From contig JAQPZY010001415.1 of the NCBI GenBank assembly GCA_029931535.1, positions 1,392,501 through 1,456,500 of the forward strand: 64,000 nucleotides of DNA, given 5' to 3'. A program made the translations under genes and the position numbers. The notes beneath the pieces are model-generated. The model was not told where the DNA came from. It ran no database searches and worked only from the letters and a program-made list of their open reading frames with translations. Below are positions 12,480 to 24,929 of this stretch, in pieces (position 1 is the stretch's first letter; each line of letters opens with the position of its first letter). This DNA is from Margaritifera margaritifera. Lineage: Eukaryota > Mollusca > Bivalvia > Unionida > Margaritiferidae.

Positions 12480-13800
12480 CACATACTTATTAATTCTTAA
12501 CAACTAAATACATTATAGTTTGCATACATGGTAGAAGAACTGATCCATCTTGGAAGTCTTAATAGTAAATGAAGAATATTGTTACTACCAATAACTAATT
12601 TTCTTTTCATACATTCCTTAAAGTTTGTACACAGAGGTGCACAGTATACTGTGCAACAATAAGATTTGAATAATCTAATTTTGATATTCAAAGAACAATT
12701 TCTAAATGTATGTAAAAGCATATTTATTTCAGTTCACAAAATCTGTAATGTCTCATCATATCTTTATTGTATGAGATTGGATTTTAATATATGACCTAAC
12801 TAAGCATAACTGTTGACATATGGAATAGCATGGTCATTAAGAAGTACAGAGGGAGATTGTAATTTGAAAGAAGTTGGCTGAAAAACAATGCATACCGATT
12901 TTTGTGTATTATATATGATATCATTCTCATATGATCAATGTTCACATATCTTTAATAATTTCCTTAAGCCTGCAATAGAAGAAATTATCGATGACATATC
13001 ATCAGCAAAACTAAAATTGTTAAGAAATAACGCATTTGGTGTCAAATGTAGTACCACATGACACTGAACCAACTTACAATTTAAATTGTCAATGTATATA
13101 TTAAATAACAAAGATGAAAGAACACCTCTCTGCCTCACCCCATTGCTTACATAGAAGGAATTGAATACTTCATGTCCCCAACGCACATAGTACAGTAGTT
13201 TGCCATACCAGTTAACTAATGTATGAACTGTGTAGATGGGTATCTGACTGTCGGGTATCTGATTATTGAACAACTTTATAAACAATGTCCAATGATTAAC
13301 CTTATCAAATGCCTTACTAGCATCTCAAAAAACATGCAAACACAGGGCTACTACATGTTCTAAATAATAGTTGACATTTTCTTTAAAGGCATAGATGTAT
13401 AAGTCTGTTGAATGTTGCTTCTTAAAACCAAACTGATTATCAGAAATTGTGACTTCACATCATTGGATTACAATACATTCAAATATTTTCGAAATAATTG
13501 TCGGGAGAGTTTTAGGTCAATAATTCTTGTTGTATGCCAGGATACCAATTTTACTTTTCAGTAGCAGGATAAATATAACTTTTGTGAAATCATCTGGAAC
13601 AAAGTTATGTACAAACATGCAATTAAATACAATAATTAAAAGAGCATGGAGTCTAGTATCTGAAAATTTAAAATGTTCTACAGTTACTGGAACACTTGTA
13701 TCTTTGACAGTAAGAACCTTTACTGTAAAAAGAAGCCCAAGATTACCTGATATTGCCTTAATGGCTAACAATGTGCTAATAGTTTTATTGACACTATCAC
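12480..13800 (-). pseudogene. Non-LTR retrotransposon (CR1/jockey-like LINE) reverse transcriptase relic
   Basis: Read on the minus strand, 13771 to 12497 gives the order of LINE RT motifs: a palm-start segment (KFSDTRLHALL, FVPDDFTKVIF), a broken DASKAFDKVNH region near 13300, GVRQRGVLSSLLFNIYID (13.08-13.15 kb), FADDM (the catalytic [FY]xDD motif as FADD, near 13.0 kb) and a C-terminal segment IKIRLFKSYCCTVYC...LLRLPRW that follows RT in CR1-like elements. Several stops and frameshifts interrupt it. It sits in the intron between two COR exons, antisense to nothing and co-oriented with the host gene. Confidence 0.85.
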
Positions 13801-14790
13801 ATTTAGGACCAAGTAGACACTATAAAAACTCTACTAATGAAAACCCCATGTCAAATGACTTTCCCTGTACGAGTAGCAAAAACAAGGTTTTAAAGATGGC
13901 CACATATTGGACGTCAGATCAGCACCATTTTAATTTCAGATCAACAAAACATTATCACGTCTTTTAGTGAAAACCCCATGACGATAGGACCATTCATTCA
14001 GAAATAGTGATAACACAATTTTCAAGGTGGCCACTATGGCAGCCATATTAGATCCCAGATCAGCACCATTTTCATTTAGAACCAACTAGATATCATGAGA
14101 AGTCTTTTGGAGAAAACCCCATGTCAATATGACTTTCTGTTCAGGAGGAGTAGCAATAACAATATTTTCTAGATGGTTGCTATGGTGGCTATATTTCACT
14201 TCAGATCGTCACCATTTGTATTTAGGACCTACTAGACATCACAAGAAGTCTTTTAGCGAAAACTCCATGATGATACAACCATCCATTCAGGAGTAGTAAC
14301 TATATGGTTTTTAAGATAGCTGCCATGGCAGCCATGTTGGATTTCAGATCGATACCATTTCCTTTAAGGACCATGAAGACATCATAAGAAGTCTTTTTAC
14401 TGAAAACCCAATGTTTATATGTCTATGCATTCACGGTCTGTAGTGATAACAAAATGTCAGGACTGCCATGGTGGCCATATTGGATTTCAGATCGGCACCA
14501 TTTTCATTTTAGGACCAACTAGACATCATAAGAAGTCTTTCACTGAAAACCCCATGTTAATATGACCATCCATATTCAGGTGGAGTGATAACAAGATTTT
14601 TAGGATGTCAGAGCAGCACCATTTTCATCTAGGATCAACTAGACTATGGGATGAATGTGTGTTAGGTTTTGTGACAATCCTCCAAGTAGTTTAGGAGGAG
14701 TAGCGATAACAAACTTGTGCGATCGGACGGACGATAGACAACATGCCATCCTACAAGCTCTTCTGGTCTATGACCAGTAGGGCTAAAAAT
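13795..14790 (+). repeat. Repeat family A, copy 2 with complete tail
   Basis: Six to seven ~145-bp units (gaaaaccccatgtcaatatgacc, ttcaggaggagtagcgataac, agatggc-gccatattggat, cagatcagcaccattttcattt) end in a tail (gtttaggaggagtagcgataac, gatcggacggacgatagacaac, tctggtctatgaccagtagggctaa) shared with the copies ending at 28070 and 30995. Tandem units followed by a conserved GGACGGAC-rich tail resemble bivalve Helentron-type non-autonomous elements (inference). Confidence 0.8.
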
Positions 14791-16198
14791 CGCCAGAACG
14801 TTTTAAAAGAATCACACACACAAACTCCCACTGCACCATGTGATAATATTAGAAGGAAAGAGAAGAAATTCACCAGAACTTTGAGGAAACTTTATGTTAC
14901 CAATGTAGAGAATCTAGCTGAACCAAATAATGTTTGAATATAGAGGGGTAGAGGAAAGCATGTACAGGTATGGCTGAGGAACATGTCGATAATGTTAGTC
15001 TTCCTAACAACATGTAACCAGAGATTTAGACTTTGATGTCAGGTATAAAGGTTAATTTTGTAAACAATATAGTGTCAAGAAATTAAACTTCCTCCACAAC
15101 TAGAATATGACATTCATTTGACACCAATTGCTTGGAACATATAGTGTCCAGGCTGATGGGATCTGCAGATCTCGCTAGAAGAGAACCTACTTCGCTATTT
15201 TTCCATCTAAATCATTGCCACAGAGCACTGGTCTCACACACCTTGCTATATGTCCCCATTCACTCAACTGTTTAACAGTAATATATTTTTTACCAGTTTG
15301 TGATCATTGATTTAGGAATTTTAAAATGTCTTGCCCTTACTCTGATTCTCTATCAATTTGAGAAGTTTGCAATATCTCTCTTCTAGGTGGAATCAATAGT
15401 TTAGTAGTTTTTATTTTTTATTTTTATTTTTTGTTTTTAATTTTTTTTTTTTTTGCAGCTGGTTCATTTTATTTGACAACACACTCCTCTTTGGCACAAT
15501 TTCCTGGTTGACCTATGGGCCCCTTAGGTGAAGGTTGATGTGAAGGATGTTTTTTCCATGCAAAAGGCAAAGCCTGTTTGCTACACGAATATTGTACTAC
15601 AAACTTATCCATCATGGCTAATCTATACTGTAGTTTATTTTGTTTTATTGTTATTCCCCTGTAAATGATTAGTTCTAGAACAGACCCTGCATTCTTGCCA
15701 CTGATCAAAAGTAACCCTTTGGAAGAAGTTGATGATAAGTTTAAGATCTTGTTGCTAATGAAGCTTCACCAGTGAAGAAAGCCATCCAAGATATAATTTT
15801 GGTAAAATATGTAGAAACATTGAGACCAAGTTTGATCAAATGGTCCTGAACTTTTGAAATGAAATTAAAAAATATGAAATGTTGATGGGTGGAAAATAGA
15901 TGGAAGATGGACAGATGTACTCCAAATAGACTTCGTGCCAAACCATAATGCTACACTGCCTGTAGCTAAGTCCGCTGAAATTATGCTACATAACAACATC
16001 ACAAGAAGCATTTACATACTAAGCAGGCAAACACATACACTTATGGAGGGGCAGGATCACAATTTCCATACTTTTGAAAGCATGGGGACAAAACTTACAT
16101 CAGAAAATACCCAATTTGTATTTAGTTAAACTAGCATGCAATGTAAAGAGGAAGTCACATTCTGAAAATGTGTTTTAGAAAATAAGAAATGTACAAAC
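14791..16198. other. Intron sequence with a possible retroposed fragment
   Basis: Mostly unremarkable. A T-rich run at 15410-15453 lies just 3' (in minus sense) of a 79-codon minus-strand frame (15469-15708), which is what a processed, poly(A)-tailed insertion would look like. I do not recognise the peptide. Confidence 0.35.
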
Positions 16199-16362
16199 CA
16201 ATCAGTTCTGGATAAAGTTTTCCACTCTTCTCAAACACAAACCACTTGTCAGCTACAGCTGGGGCACTTCTCAATATAAACATCTCGGCAGTGATTAGGG
16301 ACTTGAGGGCATCAATCATCCACTGTGGGTCCAACACAATCCTATCTTTCAATGCTTCCGTG
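16199..16362 (-). CDS. Exon: COR domain (VLDPQWMIDALKSLIT)
   Basis: A 164-bp exon with acceptor catctacag and donor ATTG|gtttgt (a weak donor, but the only one giving the correct phase). It encodes LKDRIVLDPQWMIDALKSLI, the classic COR motif in which a Pro-Gln-Trp loop precedes a helix, then a helix ending in KLYPELIG. The phases (2 in, 1 out) join both neighbours without stops. Confidence 0.9.
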
Positions 16363-17900
16363 CTGTAGATGATAGAAAAAAGTATAAATAACACCAAGTT
16401 CAGAACTTTTTCAACTCTCATTTTTCTTTTGTATTTATTGAAAACAGTAAATGGCTACTCAATCACTTACTACTCAGTGGTCTGATACTAGCTACTTGCT
16501 GGAGATAAACTGCAAATGGACATGGTGTACTTCCTAAACGAAAACGTAATGTTTGTGACAAACCGGCTTTATTAAATATAAATTGAAAATTTCATATTTA
16601 ATTAAACAAAACTGTTGATTCTTAGCACTCTTGTAAGGGATAGTTTCTCTCTTTCTTTTCTGCTATCAATGATTTTCCAGATGTGCAGGTTATTGCCATA
16701 TCTGTAAGCTCTTCACCAGTAAAAGCAATAATAGTCCAGACTGTGATGTTGCTTAGTCTATTCAGGTTATGAGACAAGTTGTCAGTTGAATGAAAATTAC
16801 TACGGCATATGTCTTGGTAGACTGTAATAAGTTTTGAGATAATATGGATGTACAGTCAAACCTGTCAATATTGGTTTATGTGCACTATTCAACAATATCA
16901 TAAAATATGTGTATATATTGTTCTCTCCCAAATTTTTGTTCCACACAAGATTACTGAATCCTGTTCATTTTAATCCATCCTATGAATTAAATTATCACTG
17001 ACTCAAAAATAATCACTGATCTTCCTTTGTTTTGTTCACAATGACAAAACTCTAATTTCACAACTGATTGAAAGCTTACGTATGACTGTAAAACAGGACT
17101 GACTGTTTTGGTCATGCAACTTGTATAAATTAGGTTTGGAACCCGCAATTCACAATTCAAAAATACTATCTGGATTAGCTAGTTGGTCAACTCGCAAGAA
17201 CGATCTGAAAAAGGTAGATATACTGGGACTGTGGCAGTCTTTATCTGATCTACTTTAGTAGAAAAAAAAACCTATTGATTACAAATATGTGAACACTTTT
17301 TTGATTATGTTCTTTATTTTTCGTTGTGAAACACTTTGATTTTGAAAATGATATTATTTTGTTTTGTTTTCATTTCACATGAAAGATCACCCGTTTACAA
17401 AAAGAATGAAAATGGAATTTAATTATTGGAAGGAATTTTAATACAAATTTCTACTTTTCACCCAATTACAAACTTAGTATTGTCTGGAGAATGTAATAAC
17501 TGCTAGGGTGACATGCAAGATGTGATTCCTTCAGATGATGTATATTTTATTTTTGGGGAGGAAATTGACTACGAGTCCAACATTTTTAACCTTCAAAGAA
17601 ATTCTAAAGATAAAGCGGTAAATAACTGTAGAATATCACTGACATATTTATGTACAGCCTATACAATTTAAATCATTAATGGTGGGTTGTATAAGGATAA
17701 AGTTGGACATTTTTCATGCCTTGCAAATGAAGATACAAGTGTGGTAGATTATATTATAGTCTCTAGTGTATTATTTACTTACGTAACAAATTTTGAAATT
17801 GGAGATATATGTGAATCAGTGTATTTTCCACTAATAGGTGAATTGATCTTCGTTCATCATGATTCCTTTTTTAAAGACAATTGTCATACTACACTCAAGA
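16363..17900. other. Intron sequence without recognisable gene
   Basis: AT-rich. A 75-codon plus-strand frame at 17687-17914 has no identifiable domain. Nothing else stands out. Confidence 0.4.
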
Positions 17901-18290
17901 TAGAATACAACTAGCATTAGTTTGTATTGATTATATTGATACTATTGTGATACTACATTCTTGATACAATACACGCATCATCACAATGTGTATTAATTGA
18001 ATTGATACAATTGTGATAATACACTCAAGATACAATACACCTATTATCAGCGTGTATTTACTATATTTGTACTCACAATACAATACACATATCAGCACAC
18101 TGTGTATTGGCTGTATTGATGCTATTGTGATACTACACTCATGATACAATACACCTATTATCACATTGATACTATTGTGATACTACATTCAAGATACAAT
18201 ACACCTATCATCACAGTGTGTATTGATTGTGTAAATAGTATCTCGATATTACACTCATGATACAATACACCTATGATCACAGTCTGTACT
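17900..18290. repeat. Minisatellite, unit about 60-65 bp (gatacaatacacctatcatcacagtgtgtattgat)
   Basis: About six copies of ttgatactattgtgatactacactcaagatacaatacacctatcatcacagtgtgta with indels. Internal dyads (atac/gtat) may form hairpins. Non-coding. Confidence 0.85.
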
Positions 18291-18570
18291 GACTGGCTGC
18301 CTCAATGTATCATTGGGAAAGACTCTTAGCTCCCATTCCCCATCTTTATATAGCCCATAATGTGTTAAAGGTGCCGTTAAAACCAACAAAAACAAAAAAC
18401 TCAAATGCTTATATACATTTATACATACATACATCATCATCATATTACTTTATAAACTCTTGGTAAATAATATGCCTACACTCTTTAGAACCTCCAGCAA
18501 GAATGATCTAAATCCAGAGATGGCCTTTTATTATTCTGATAGTATACAGTTTTTACACTGTAAGCAAATT

Positions 18571-18820
18571 GTAGTTGTTGTTGTTGTAGATTTAACGCCA
18601 TTTTTCATCACAACATAGGCTATACATGGTGACCAGTATAACTGGTGGAGTAAGAACCCAGTAAAAACCCAAGGAAGAACCACTGACCCATGGGAATCTA
18701 GTGGCAGGCTTTCTCACATACTCACATTAGCCGAGCCTGAGACTTGAACCCACGCGGACAGAGGTGAGATGGCAGTGATCGGTAAAGGCAAGCGCTTTAG
18801 ACCACTCTGCCACCCGGGGC
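18571..18820 (-). mobile_element. tRNA-derived SINE
   Basis: Read on the minus strand it begins gccccgggtggcagagtgg-ctaaagcgc (pol III A box, near 18801-18813) and has a B box, gggttcaagtctc (about 18740-18752), in a tRNA-Leu-like head. A tRNA-unrelated body follows and it ends in a short (gtt/aac)n simple repeat at 18571-18585, the usual SINE 3' tail. No target duplication was clearly resolved. Confidence 0.85.
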
Positions 18821-19571
18821 ATGCAATATTTGCTAGTATTAGTATCACCTGTTTAAGTTTTATTACATTATTATTGCTAATTTCCATAATGCTTACAAAA
18901 CAGAAATAGTTTACAATAACTCAACAGTAAACTACCGATCGCTCATTTTAATTATTCTTCTCTTAATTAAGCTTGTATGTACTTAATTTACCTTTGTAAA
19001 ACAAATTATCATCTCATATGTAGTTAATACTGAAGAGATGAAAAAGCAAATTGTTTAGTAAATTATGTTTCTATGATAATACTTACCTTATCACATTACA
19101 TTAGGATAACTTTCTTTGCTACCTTTAGTCTATACATTAAATAGACGCAAGAAAGCAACTCAGGTTATCTCCCCTTTCTACCCACTAGGTGGCTACCACT
19201 ATATTCGGTTTAAACCAGTTTTTTACTTGCATGATACCTTAAAGGATGCTCGCATTGTGGGGAAAGGTGGGGGATTATTTGTAATGTGATCAGGTAAGTA
19301 TTTACTAAAAATTTTGCTTTTTCCATCAGATACATTACCTGATCACATTACATTAGTAGAATAGGTAAGAGGAGGAGGAAATGCTGAACATCCTGTATCT
19401 ACCTGTGTCACCCAGGAGAAGCATGATTGCTCTACTAATGGATGAAATTCTAAAAATGATAGTTTAGCATAACGGAAGACCTTAGTTTATACACGTGCGA
19501 GGGATTACAGGTTTTTTTCCAGGCAAATCCAACGAAAGTGTCCAATACCGCCTGGTTCCAAGGATGTGCTG

Positions 19572-20617
19572 TCATAAACGGGGAGTGGTTACTGTCTGTG
19601 CAGCTACCACTGACCCGATGAGCTTCAGTTCTCTCCTCCATGAGGCCATATCTCGCAGATAGAAGCTGGGTAACTTGGTCTGGGCATGCCATCCAACTGA
19701 CTCCACTATGTCTTGAATGGAGAGGTTACGTTCGAACGCCAGGCTTGTGGAAATTGCATGTATTTCATGAGCCGAGATTTTCATGAAGCGTAACTGTGTG
19801 TGGGATCTTGGAGCTTTGCCTTTCTCAACGAATCGATCGAGGAGAGGGGGTGAATAGATATTTGTTGATTTCCTAGTGACGGCAACCTGTTTTTCAAAAT
19901 AAAACCAGGTTGTGTCATAAGGACAACTGATCCGTAGTAATGAAACTGCATGTAGTTCGGGTCCACGGAGAGGGCATGTAGCTCGCTGACTCTGTATTCT
20001 GAGGCAAGCACTATCAGAATGAAAGTCTTATATGATAGCTGATTGATGGATGTGGATGACAGTGACTCGAACGTGGACAAGTTAAGCCATGTCAACACCC
20101 AAGAGAGATTCCATTTTGGGAATAAGGTGAGTGAGCATGGTCTCGATAAATCAAAGTTGGACATAAAGTTGGAAAGGTTCTTGTTGTGTCCAATATTGTC
20201 TCGTCCATAATGTCGGAATCTGTCTGAGATCATGAACTGGTACTCCTTCATGGTGATGGGGGCTAACGTCTTGTCTTCAAAAATTAAGAGAAAGAAGTTG
20301 GTCAGCTGAGGAATGGAGGCAGAGAGTAGTGTGATGTCATTGATGTGACACCAGTCATTAAAACCCCTCCATTTCCCTTTGTATGCCTTCAGAGGGGAGT
20401 TCTTTCTAGCTGTTGCGATCCTCTCCACAACTGAAACTCCAAACTCCTTTTTGTGCAAGGCATCCCTGACAAGAGCCAGGCATGAAGGAGTTCCTCTGGA
20501 CACGGATGGAACAGTGCCAACCTGGGCTGCTTGAGCGTGTGTGTGTGTGTGTGTGGGGGGGGGCAATATGACTTTCCTGGGTGCAGTCTCGATTGAATTC
20601 GGAGGGATGGAGACCAC
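19572..20617 (-). pseudogene. DIRS-like tyrosine recombinase (inactivated)
   Basis: The long frame 19781-20617 contains the core-binding domain (LKAYKGKWRGFNDWC, MKEYQFMISDRFRHYG) and the first catalytic Arg in ASEYRVSELHAL. A frameshift near 19783 moves the rest to another frame (19572-19784) with KISAHEIHAISTSLAF and SFYLRDMASW. The family motif is HxxR (HEIRALSTSLAF); here Arg is replaced by His, so a catalytic residue is lost as well as the frame. A (TG)n(G)n tract at 20536-20562 also disrupts the upstream part. Confidence 0.8.
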
Positions 20618-20639
20618 TCTGTATGAAGCAGTTGTCCTC

Positions 20640-22104
20640 TCCTTAAAAATGAGTTGGCTGAAATTCTGAACAGTCCTGGTATGTGACGGACCTGAATATT
20701 TATGTTATTGGGCACACCACCGAAGGTAATCCCATACCATGATGCAAAGTTCCGGTGATTTCGTCCCTCTCTGTTTGAGAAGGTACGTGACCACTACCAT
20801 ATTGTACCGGACAGTATGTCCATGCATGCATTCTTCCCAAGTGTTGGAGGCATTGAGAATGGCTTTCATGACTAGGAGGTTGATGTGAAAAGCCATCTCT
20901 TGAAGCATCCACTTGCCACACTGACCGTCGTAAAGTTCGGTAGCAAGTGTACTCCCCAACCTGACAGACTAGCATCTGTAAAAATCGTTATTTCCGGTTG
21001 TGGGTTTTCGATGGGTATTCCTGCTGTGAGTCACTTACTGTCTTGCCATTGGAGAAAAAAGTCTTTTTTATTTGGGTCGAGATCATAATGTTCTGATCTA
21101 GATGGCCCGTGAAAGGTCGCCATTGGGTTAGAATGGTCATTTGTAATGGGTGTATGTAAAGGCGACCAAGGGGTAACAAATCTGCTGCAGCATTGAATAA
21201 GCAGAGGAGTTGAAGAAACTCCTTAGTTGAGATAAACGTTTTGCTTGAAATCCTCTCTGATGCATGAAGGATGTTTTTTATGCGTTTGGGAGGGAGACGT
21301 TCGAGATTGAGGTGTGTGAAAAACTCCATACCGAGATGGATAAAATGTTGAGAGGGGACGTTTATTATTCACCCTAGACTGTGAATGATGGCAAGAAGGT
21401 TGTTCATGTCTTGGACCAAAACCAAACTTACCCAATGTTTTTGAAGGATGTCCAGGTACACCGCCGTCACTGTAGAGGAGGTCGTCCTGAACCATGAGAT
21501 TATACAGTCTAAAGTTTTCGTGAAGGCCCAAGAGCTTAGGCTGAGGCTGAAGGGAAGAGCATGGAATTGATATACTTTGCCCCAATAGGCGAAACGAAAA
21601 TATTTGCGTGATGTCGTATGGATTGGGATGTGAAAATACGCGTCGGACAGGTCAATGCTGATCGTGTAGTTGCCGCGTCAAACTGAAAGATGGACGGACT
21701 TTACCATCTCCATCTTGAATTTTGGGGCCAAAATGAATCGGTTGAGCCTGCTGAGGTCGATCACAGGTCTCAATTTGCCAATGGATGTCATCACCAGAAA
21801 CAGTCTGGAGTAGAAGCCTTGAGTGTATGGCTGTCGTACAATCTTCACTGCCAGCTTTATGAGTAAAAGATATATCTCCTTCTGTAGTATGTCCGTCTTG
21901 ATGGGATCGCTTAGAGTTTTCGTCATGAAGGGGGCGGGGCCATCTAAAGTGGAGAAGGCCTGATAGACGAGATTCTGAGGCCATCCGATACGACTTGGAT
22001 AACCCAATCATTTTGTGGAAAAAGGTAAATTCAAGCCTGATGAAAAAGAAGGATTCTGGCGCCCAGGAGTGGGTCGCCAGCGGGCGGGAGAAACTGCAAG
22101 TCAC
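20640..22104 (-). pseudogene. DIRS-like reverse transcriptase and RNase H (broken frames)
   Basis: RT finger and palm: LLIKLAVKIVRQPYTQGFYSRLFLV and GKLRPVIDLSRLNRFI (21.7-21.9 kb) match the GFYSxLFLVxKK and RPVIDLxxLN motifs of DIRS. Downstream frames carry MEFFTHLNLERLPP (thumb) and, at 20.65-20.72 kb, the RNase H end IQVRHIPGLF-ISANS, matching HIPG-xN-xADxLSR. Multiple frameshifts. Confidence 0.8.
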
Positions 22105-22199
22105 TGATGGGTGGCAGGAGGCTTAAAGGAGGAGAAAGATTTTCCATTGCCTTTCCCCGCCTGACGGCAAGCAGTAGGGGTCTATGACTGCCTAAATTG

Positions 22200-23960
22200 C
22201 CTGGCCACGGCTATTCAGTTGTCTTTGGGAACAGCCTCTATTGTATCCCTGCTGACGATTGTCCCTTCTCTGGAACAATCCCTGAACAGGACGTCCGGAT
22301 ATGGGAGCTTGCTGATAGATGTAGGGACAACTTGTGGCGCCTGTTTAATGACCTAAATTCGATCCCTGAACAGATGGGGAATGCTGAACAGGAGGGTGTG
22401 CAAAGCCACCACATGGTGTAATTTTAGAGAACAAGAGTGCAGGAGGAGTACGTCTCTTCTAAGTCCATATTTGCAGGAGGCAGTCAGAGCATCTGCCATA
22501 GTGTGGTGAGAAGTCCTATTCACAAACTTGGCGATACGGCTCAACGAATTCCAGGCATTATCACTTCCAGCCTACTCAGTGAGGCAAAATATCGCCAAGG
22601 ATGCTAAGTCAAGTAGTGAAGAAGTTGATATGTAACATTCCTCACTAGCATGAAGGTGGCATTGAAGACTTGCCAATCCATCTTATAACAAAGCGGGGCA
22701 GTCATGCCACAAGGGGAACCATCCTTGCAAACATTAGGTTTTTCCGAACAGTATGCGTTGGAGTACGACTTATACCAGTGAGACAAGAAACTTGCTGCTA
22801 ACTGACTCATGGAAAAGAAGGCTTTTGCATTACTGGGGTCTCAAATTTATTCAGAAAAATACCCGGTGATTCCTGCAACTTTTGACGACTGAAGCAATGT
22901 TCTAAATGATAAACTATTATCGTCATCGTCTACATCCAGAGGTTTTTACTTTGTAGGTAGGGATGATGGTAGGTGGACATTTGGAGGGAGGCAGGATACG
23001 ATAGATTTCTTATATTGCTGCCTTAAAACTGAATTCCGTCTGTTCCAATGTCGGATCAGATGATTAAGGCATTTCCACTTCATCCCCTTCATCTAGGTGG
23101 GGATTGCCCTCCTCTTGTACACCTTGGATCCATAAGTAGACCATTCCATATGGCAATGATGATGTCGTATTGTCAGCATGCATCATCTTGCCTATAGGAT
23201 ATGCCGTTAAAAGTGGTGGTATACTAGAATGCCTGTTGGGTGGGACCGGTTTGGCTTGGCCGGATGGCTCTATGAATAAAGCCAGTTCACTACGAAGAGG
23301 CATAGTAATGTTCGGTCCCACTGGTTGGTTTCGCTGTGCGGTATGTTTGGCATAAGATACCATAGCTGTTGGAATACATGGCCGGATGGACTATATAAGC
23401 AACTTGTGACCATTGCATTGTATATCGCACGTTCATACGGCTGGACCGGTTGGTCAACAGTCTGAACAGCATACGGCGGATGATAAATGCCATGATTGTC
23501 GGGCGGTGCGGCCAGATGGCCGGCCATCCATCCATCTGTACAAGTCACATTGCCAGCCGTATGAGTCAGATAACCATGCCCTTGCATCCCGCAAGAACGT
23601 TGTCATGCATGGACAGAGTACAGCATATTGTATATTCACGCCTCACGGGCGGAGATAGGTATGATTATGTTCCTTCATGCCCCATAGGCGGGGTGATATC
23701 TGACTTAGGATTGTCGTGCCTCATGGGTGCAGCTAAAGGCCTATCCCCAATGGGATCCTGTTCCGTCATCAACAATCTCGAAGACAAAACCTTACTGATT
23801 AGAAACAGCATGCACGATTACAACTCTTGGTTGGAATCGTCTCTCATTCCAACTGCATTAAGATCTGGTGCTGTCTTCTGTATCTTCATGGGTGGAGGAC
23901 GAGGCATCTCAATATCCTCATGAGACTTGTGATCAATTCAGACATAGGGCATAGACTCAG
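22200..23960 (-). pseudogene. DIRS-like gag region relic
   Basis: Several overlapping short Pro/His-rich frames lie upstream of RT inside the element where gag is expected. They lack any motif I can name; the identification rests on position. Repeated tccggc/ccggatgg words at 23.2-23.6 kb suggest a local internal duplication. Confidence 0.45.
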
Positions 23961-24929
23961 CACTTTATGCTGTGAAGAGATAGATAGTGCTCTCTTTTTC
24001 CGACATTTGAGCTGTTTTTTAAGGACATTAGACCATGTATTCTCTGTCCATGCAACAAACACTTTACATGTGTGTGATGAAGAGCATTTGGTACAGAACA
24101 GTGCCCGTGAGTTCCAAACGTGAAAATGTATGTTGCCGTTCTGAGTCATTTGTGACGAAAACGAACAGTATGATAATTTCAAATATTTCACTGGATGTTT
24201 ACAAAAATGTTGTATGCACCATATAAAACAACATTTTGACTTGCTGTAAAAAAAATGTGGATGATTAAATTTAAGTTATAAAAGTTATAGAATTTAACTG
24301 GATTGTCTGGAGGATATCCTTACAGCATGACAGCGAAAGTAAAAACTGGTTTAAACCGGGTATAACGGTAGCCGCTAAGTGGAGTTAACCTGTAAGAGTG
24401 GTTTCCCTTTGTCTATATAATATAATGATACAAAGACAGTTTTCTGCCTTTCCGGGAGTTCTGGAGTCAGAGGTAGCAAAGAAAGTTATCCCAATGTAAT
24501 GTGATCAGATAATGTATTCGATGGAGAAACTATTATAGCTGCGATGACAGAGATTAAAAGTCTGTCTGTAGTAAGTAAATGTTAAACACACTGCCCAATT
24601 GTTACAGTTGGCTGACATATAAAGGCACTGCCAAATAGCCTGAGGTATTCCACAGGCTCTAGACGTAAGATGGTGAGATTGATTACCTTTGAAGTAACCA
24701 ATCTAAAAATCTTACCGCAAATTAGGCTCAAGAAATAATGTTAATGGTTTTAAAGCACAGAAAAAGAAAACATACCTAAATCTTCAGTGAAACTACAAAA
24801 TTACATTTATCTTGCCTATCTGTCATAGTAGAAATCTGCTTATGTTAAGTTCTACATAAAACTAATTACCTGTAATTATAATCTCCATTCTCACTTAAAG
24901 AATGATCTGTTTTTGACTCAGGGTAAGAA

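Larger units (their letters stand above)
19085..24520 (-). mobile_element. DIRS-like retrotransposon 2, near full length but decayed
   Basis: Inverted terminal repeats bound it: tcacattacattaggataac-tttctttgctacct at 19091 is the reverse complement of aggtagcaaagaaagttatcccaatgtaatgtga near 24470-24505, and cggtttaaaccagtttttac at 19206 is matched near 24345. A further copy of the terminal motif occurs inside the left end (cctgatcacattacattag, 19337), as in the internal complementary region of DIRS elements. Minus-strand order is gag-like (22.3-23.9 kb), RT (21.2-22.1 kb), RNase H (20.65-21.1 kb), tyrosine recombinase (19.57-20.6 kb). Stops and frameshifts show it is dead. Confidence 0.85.
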
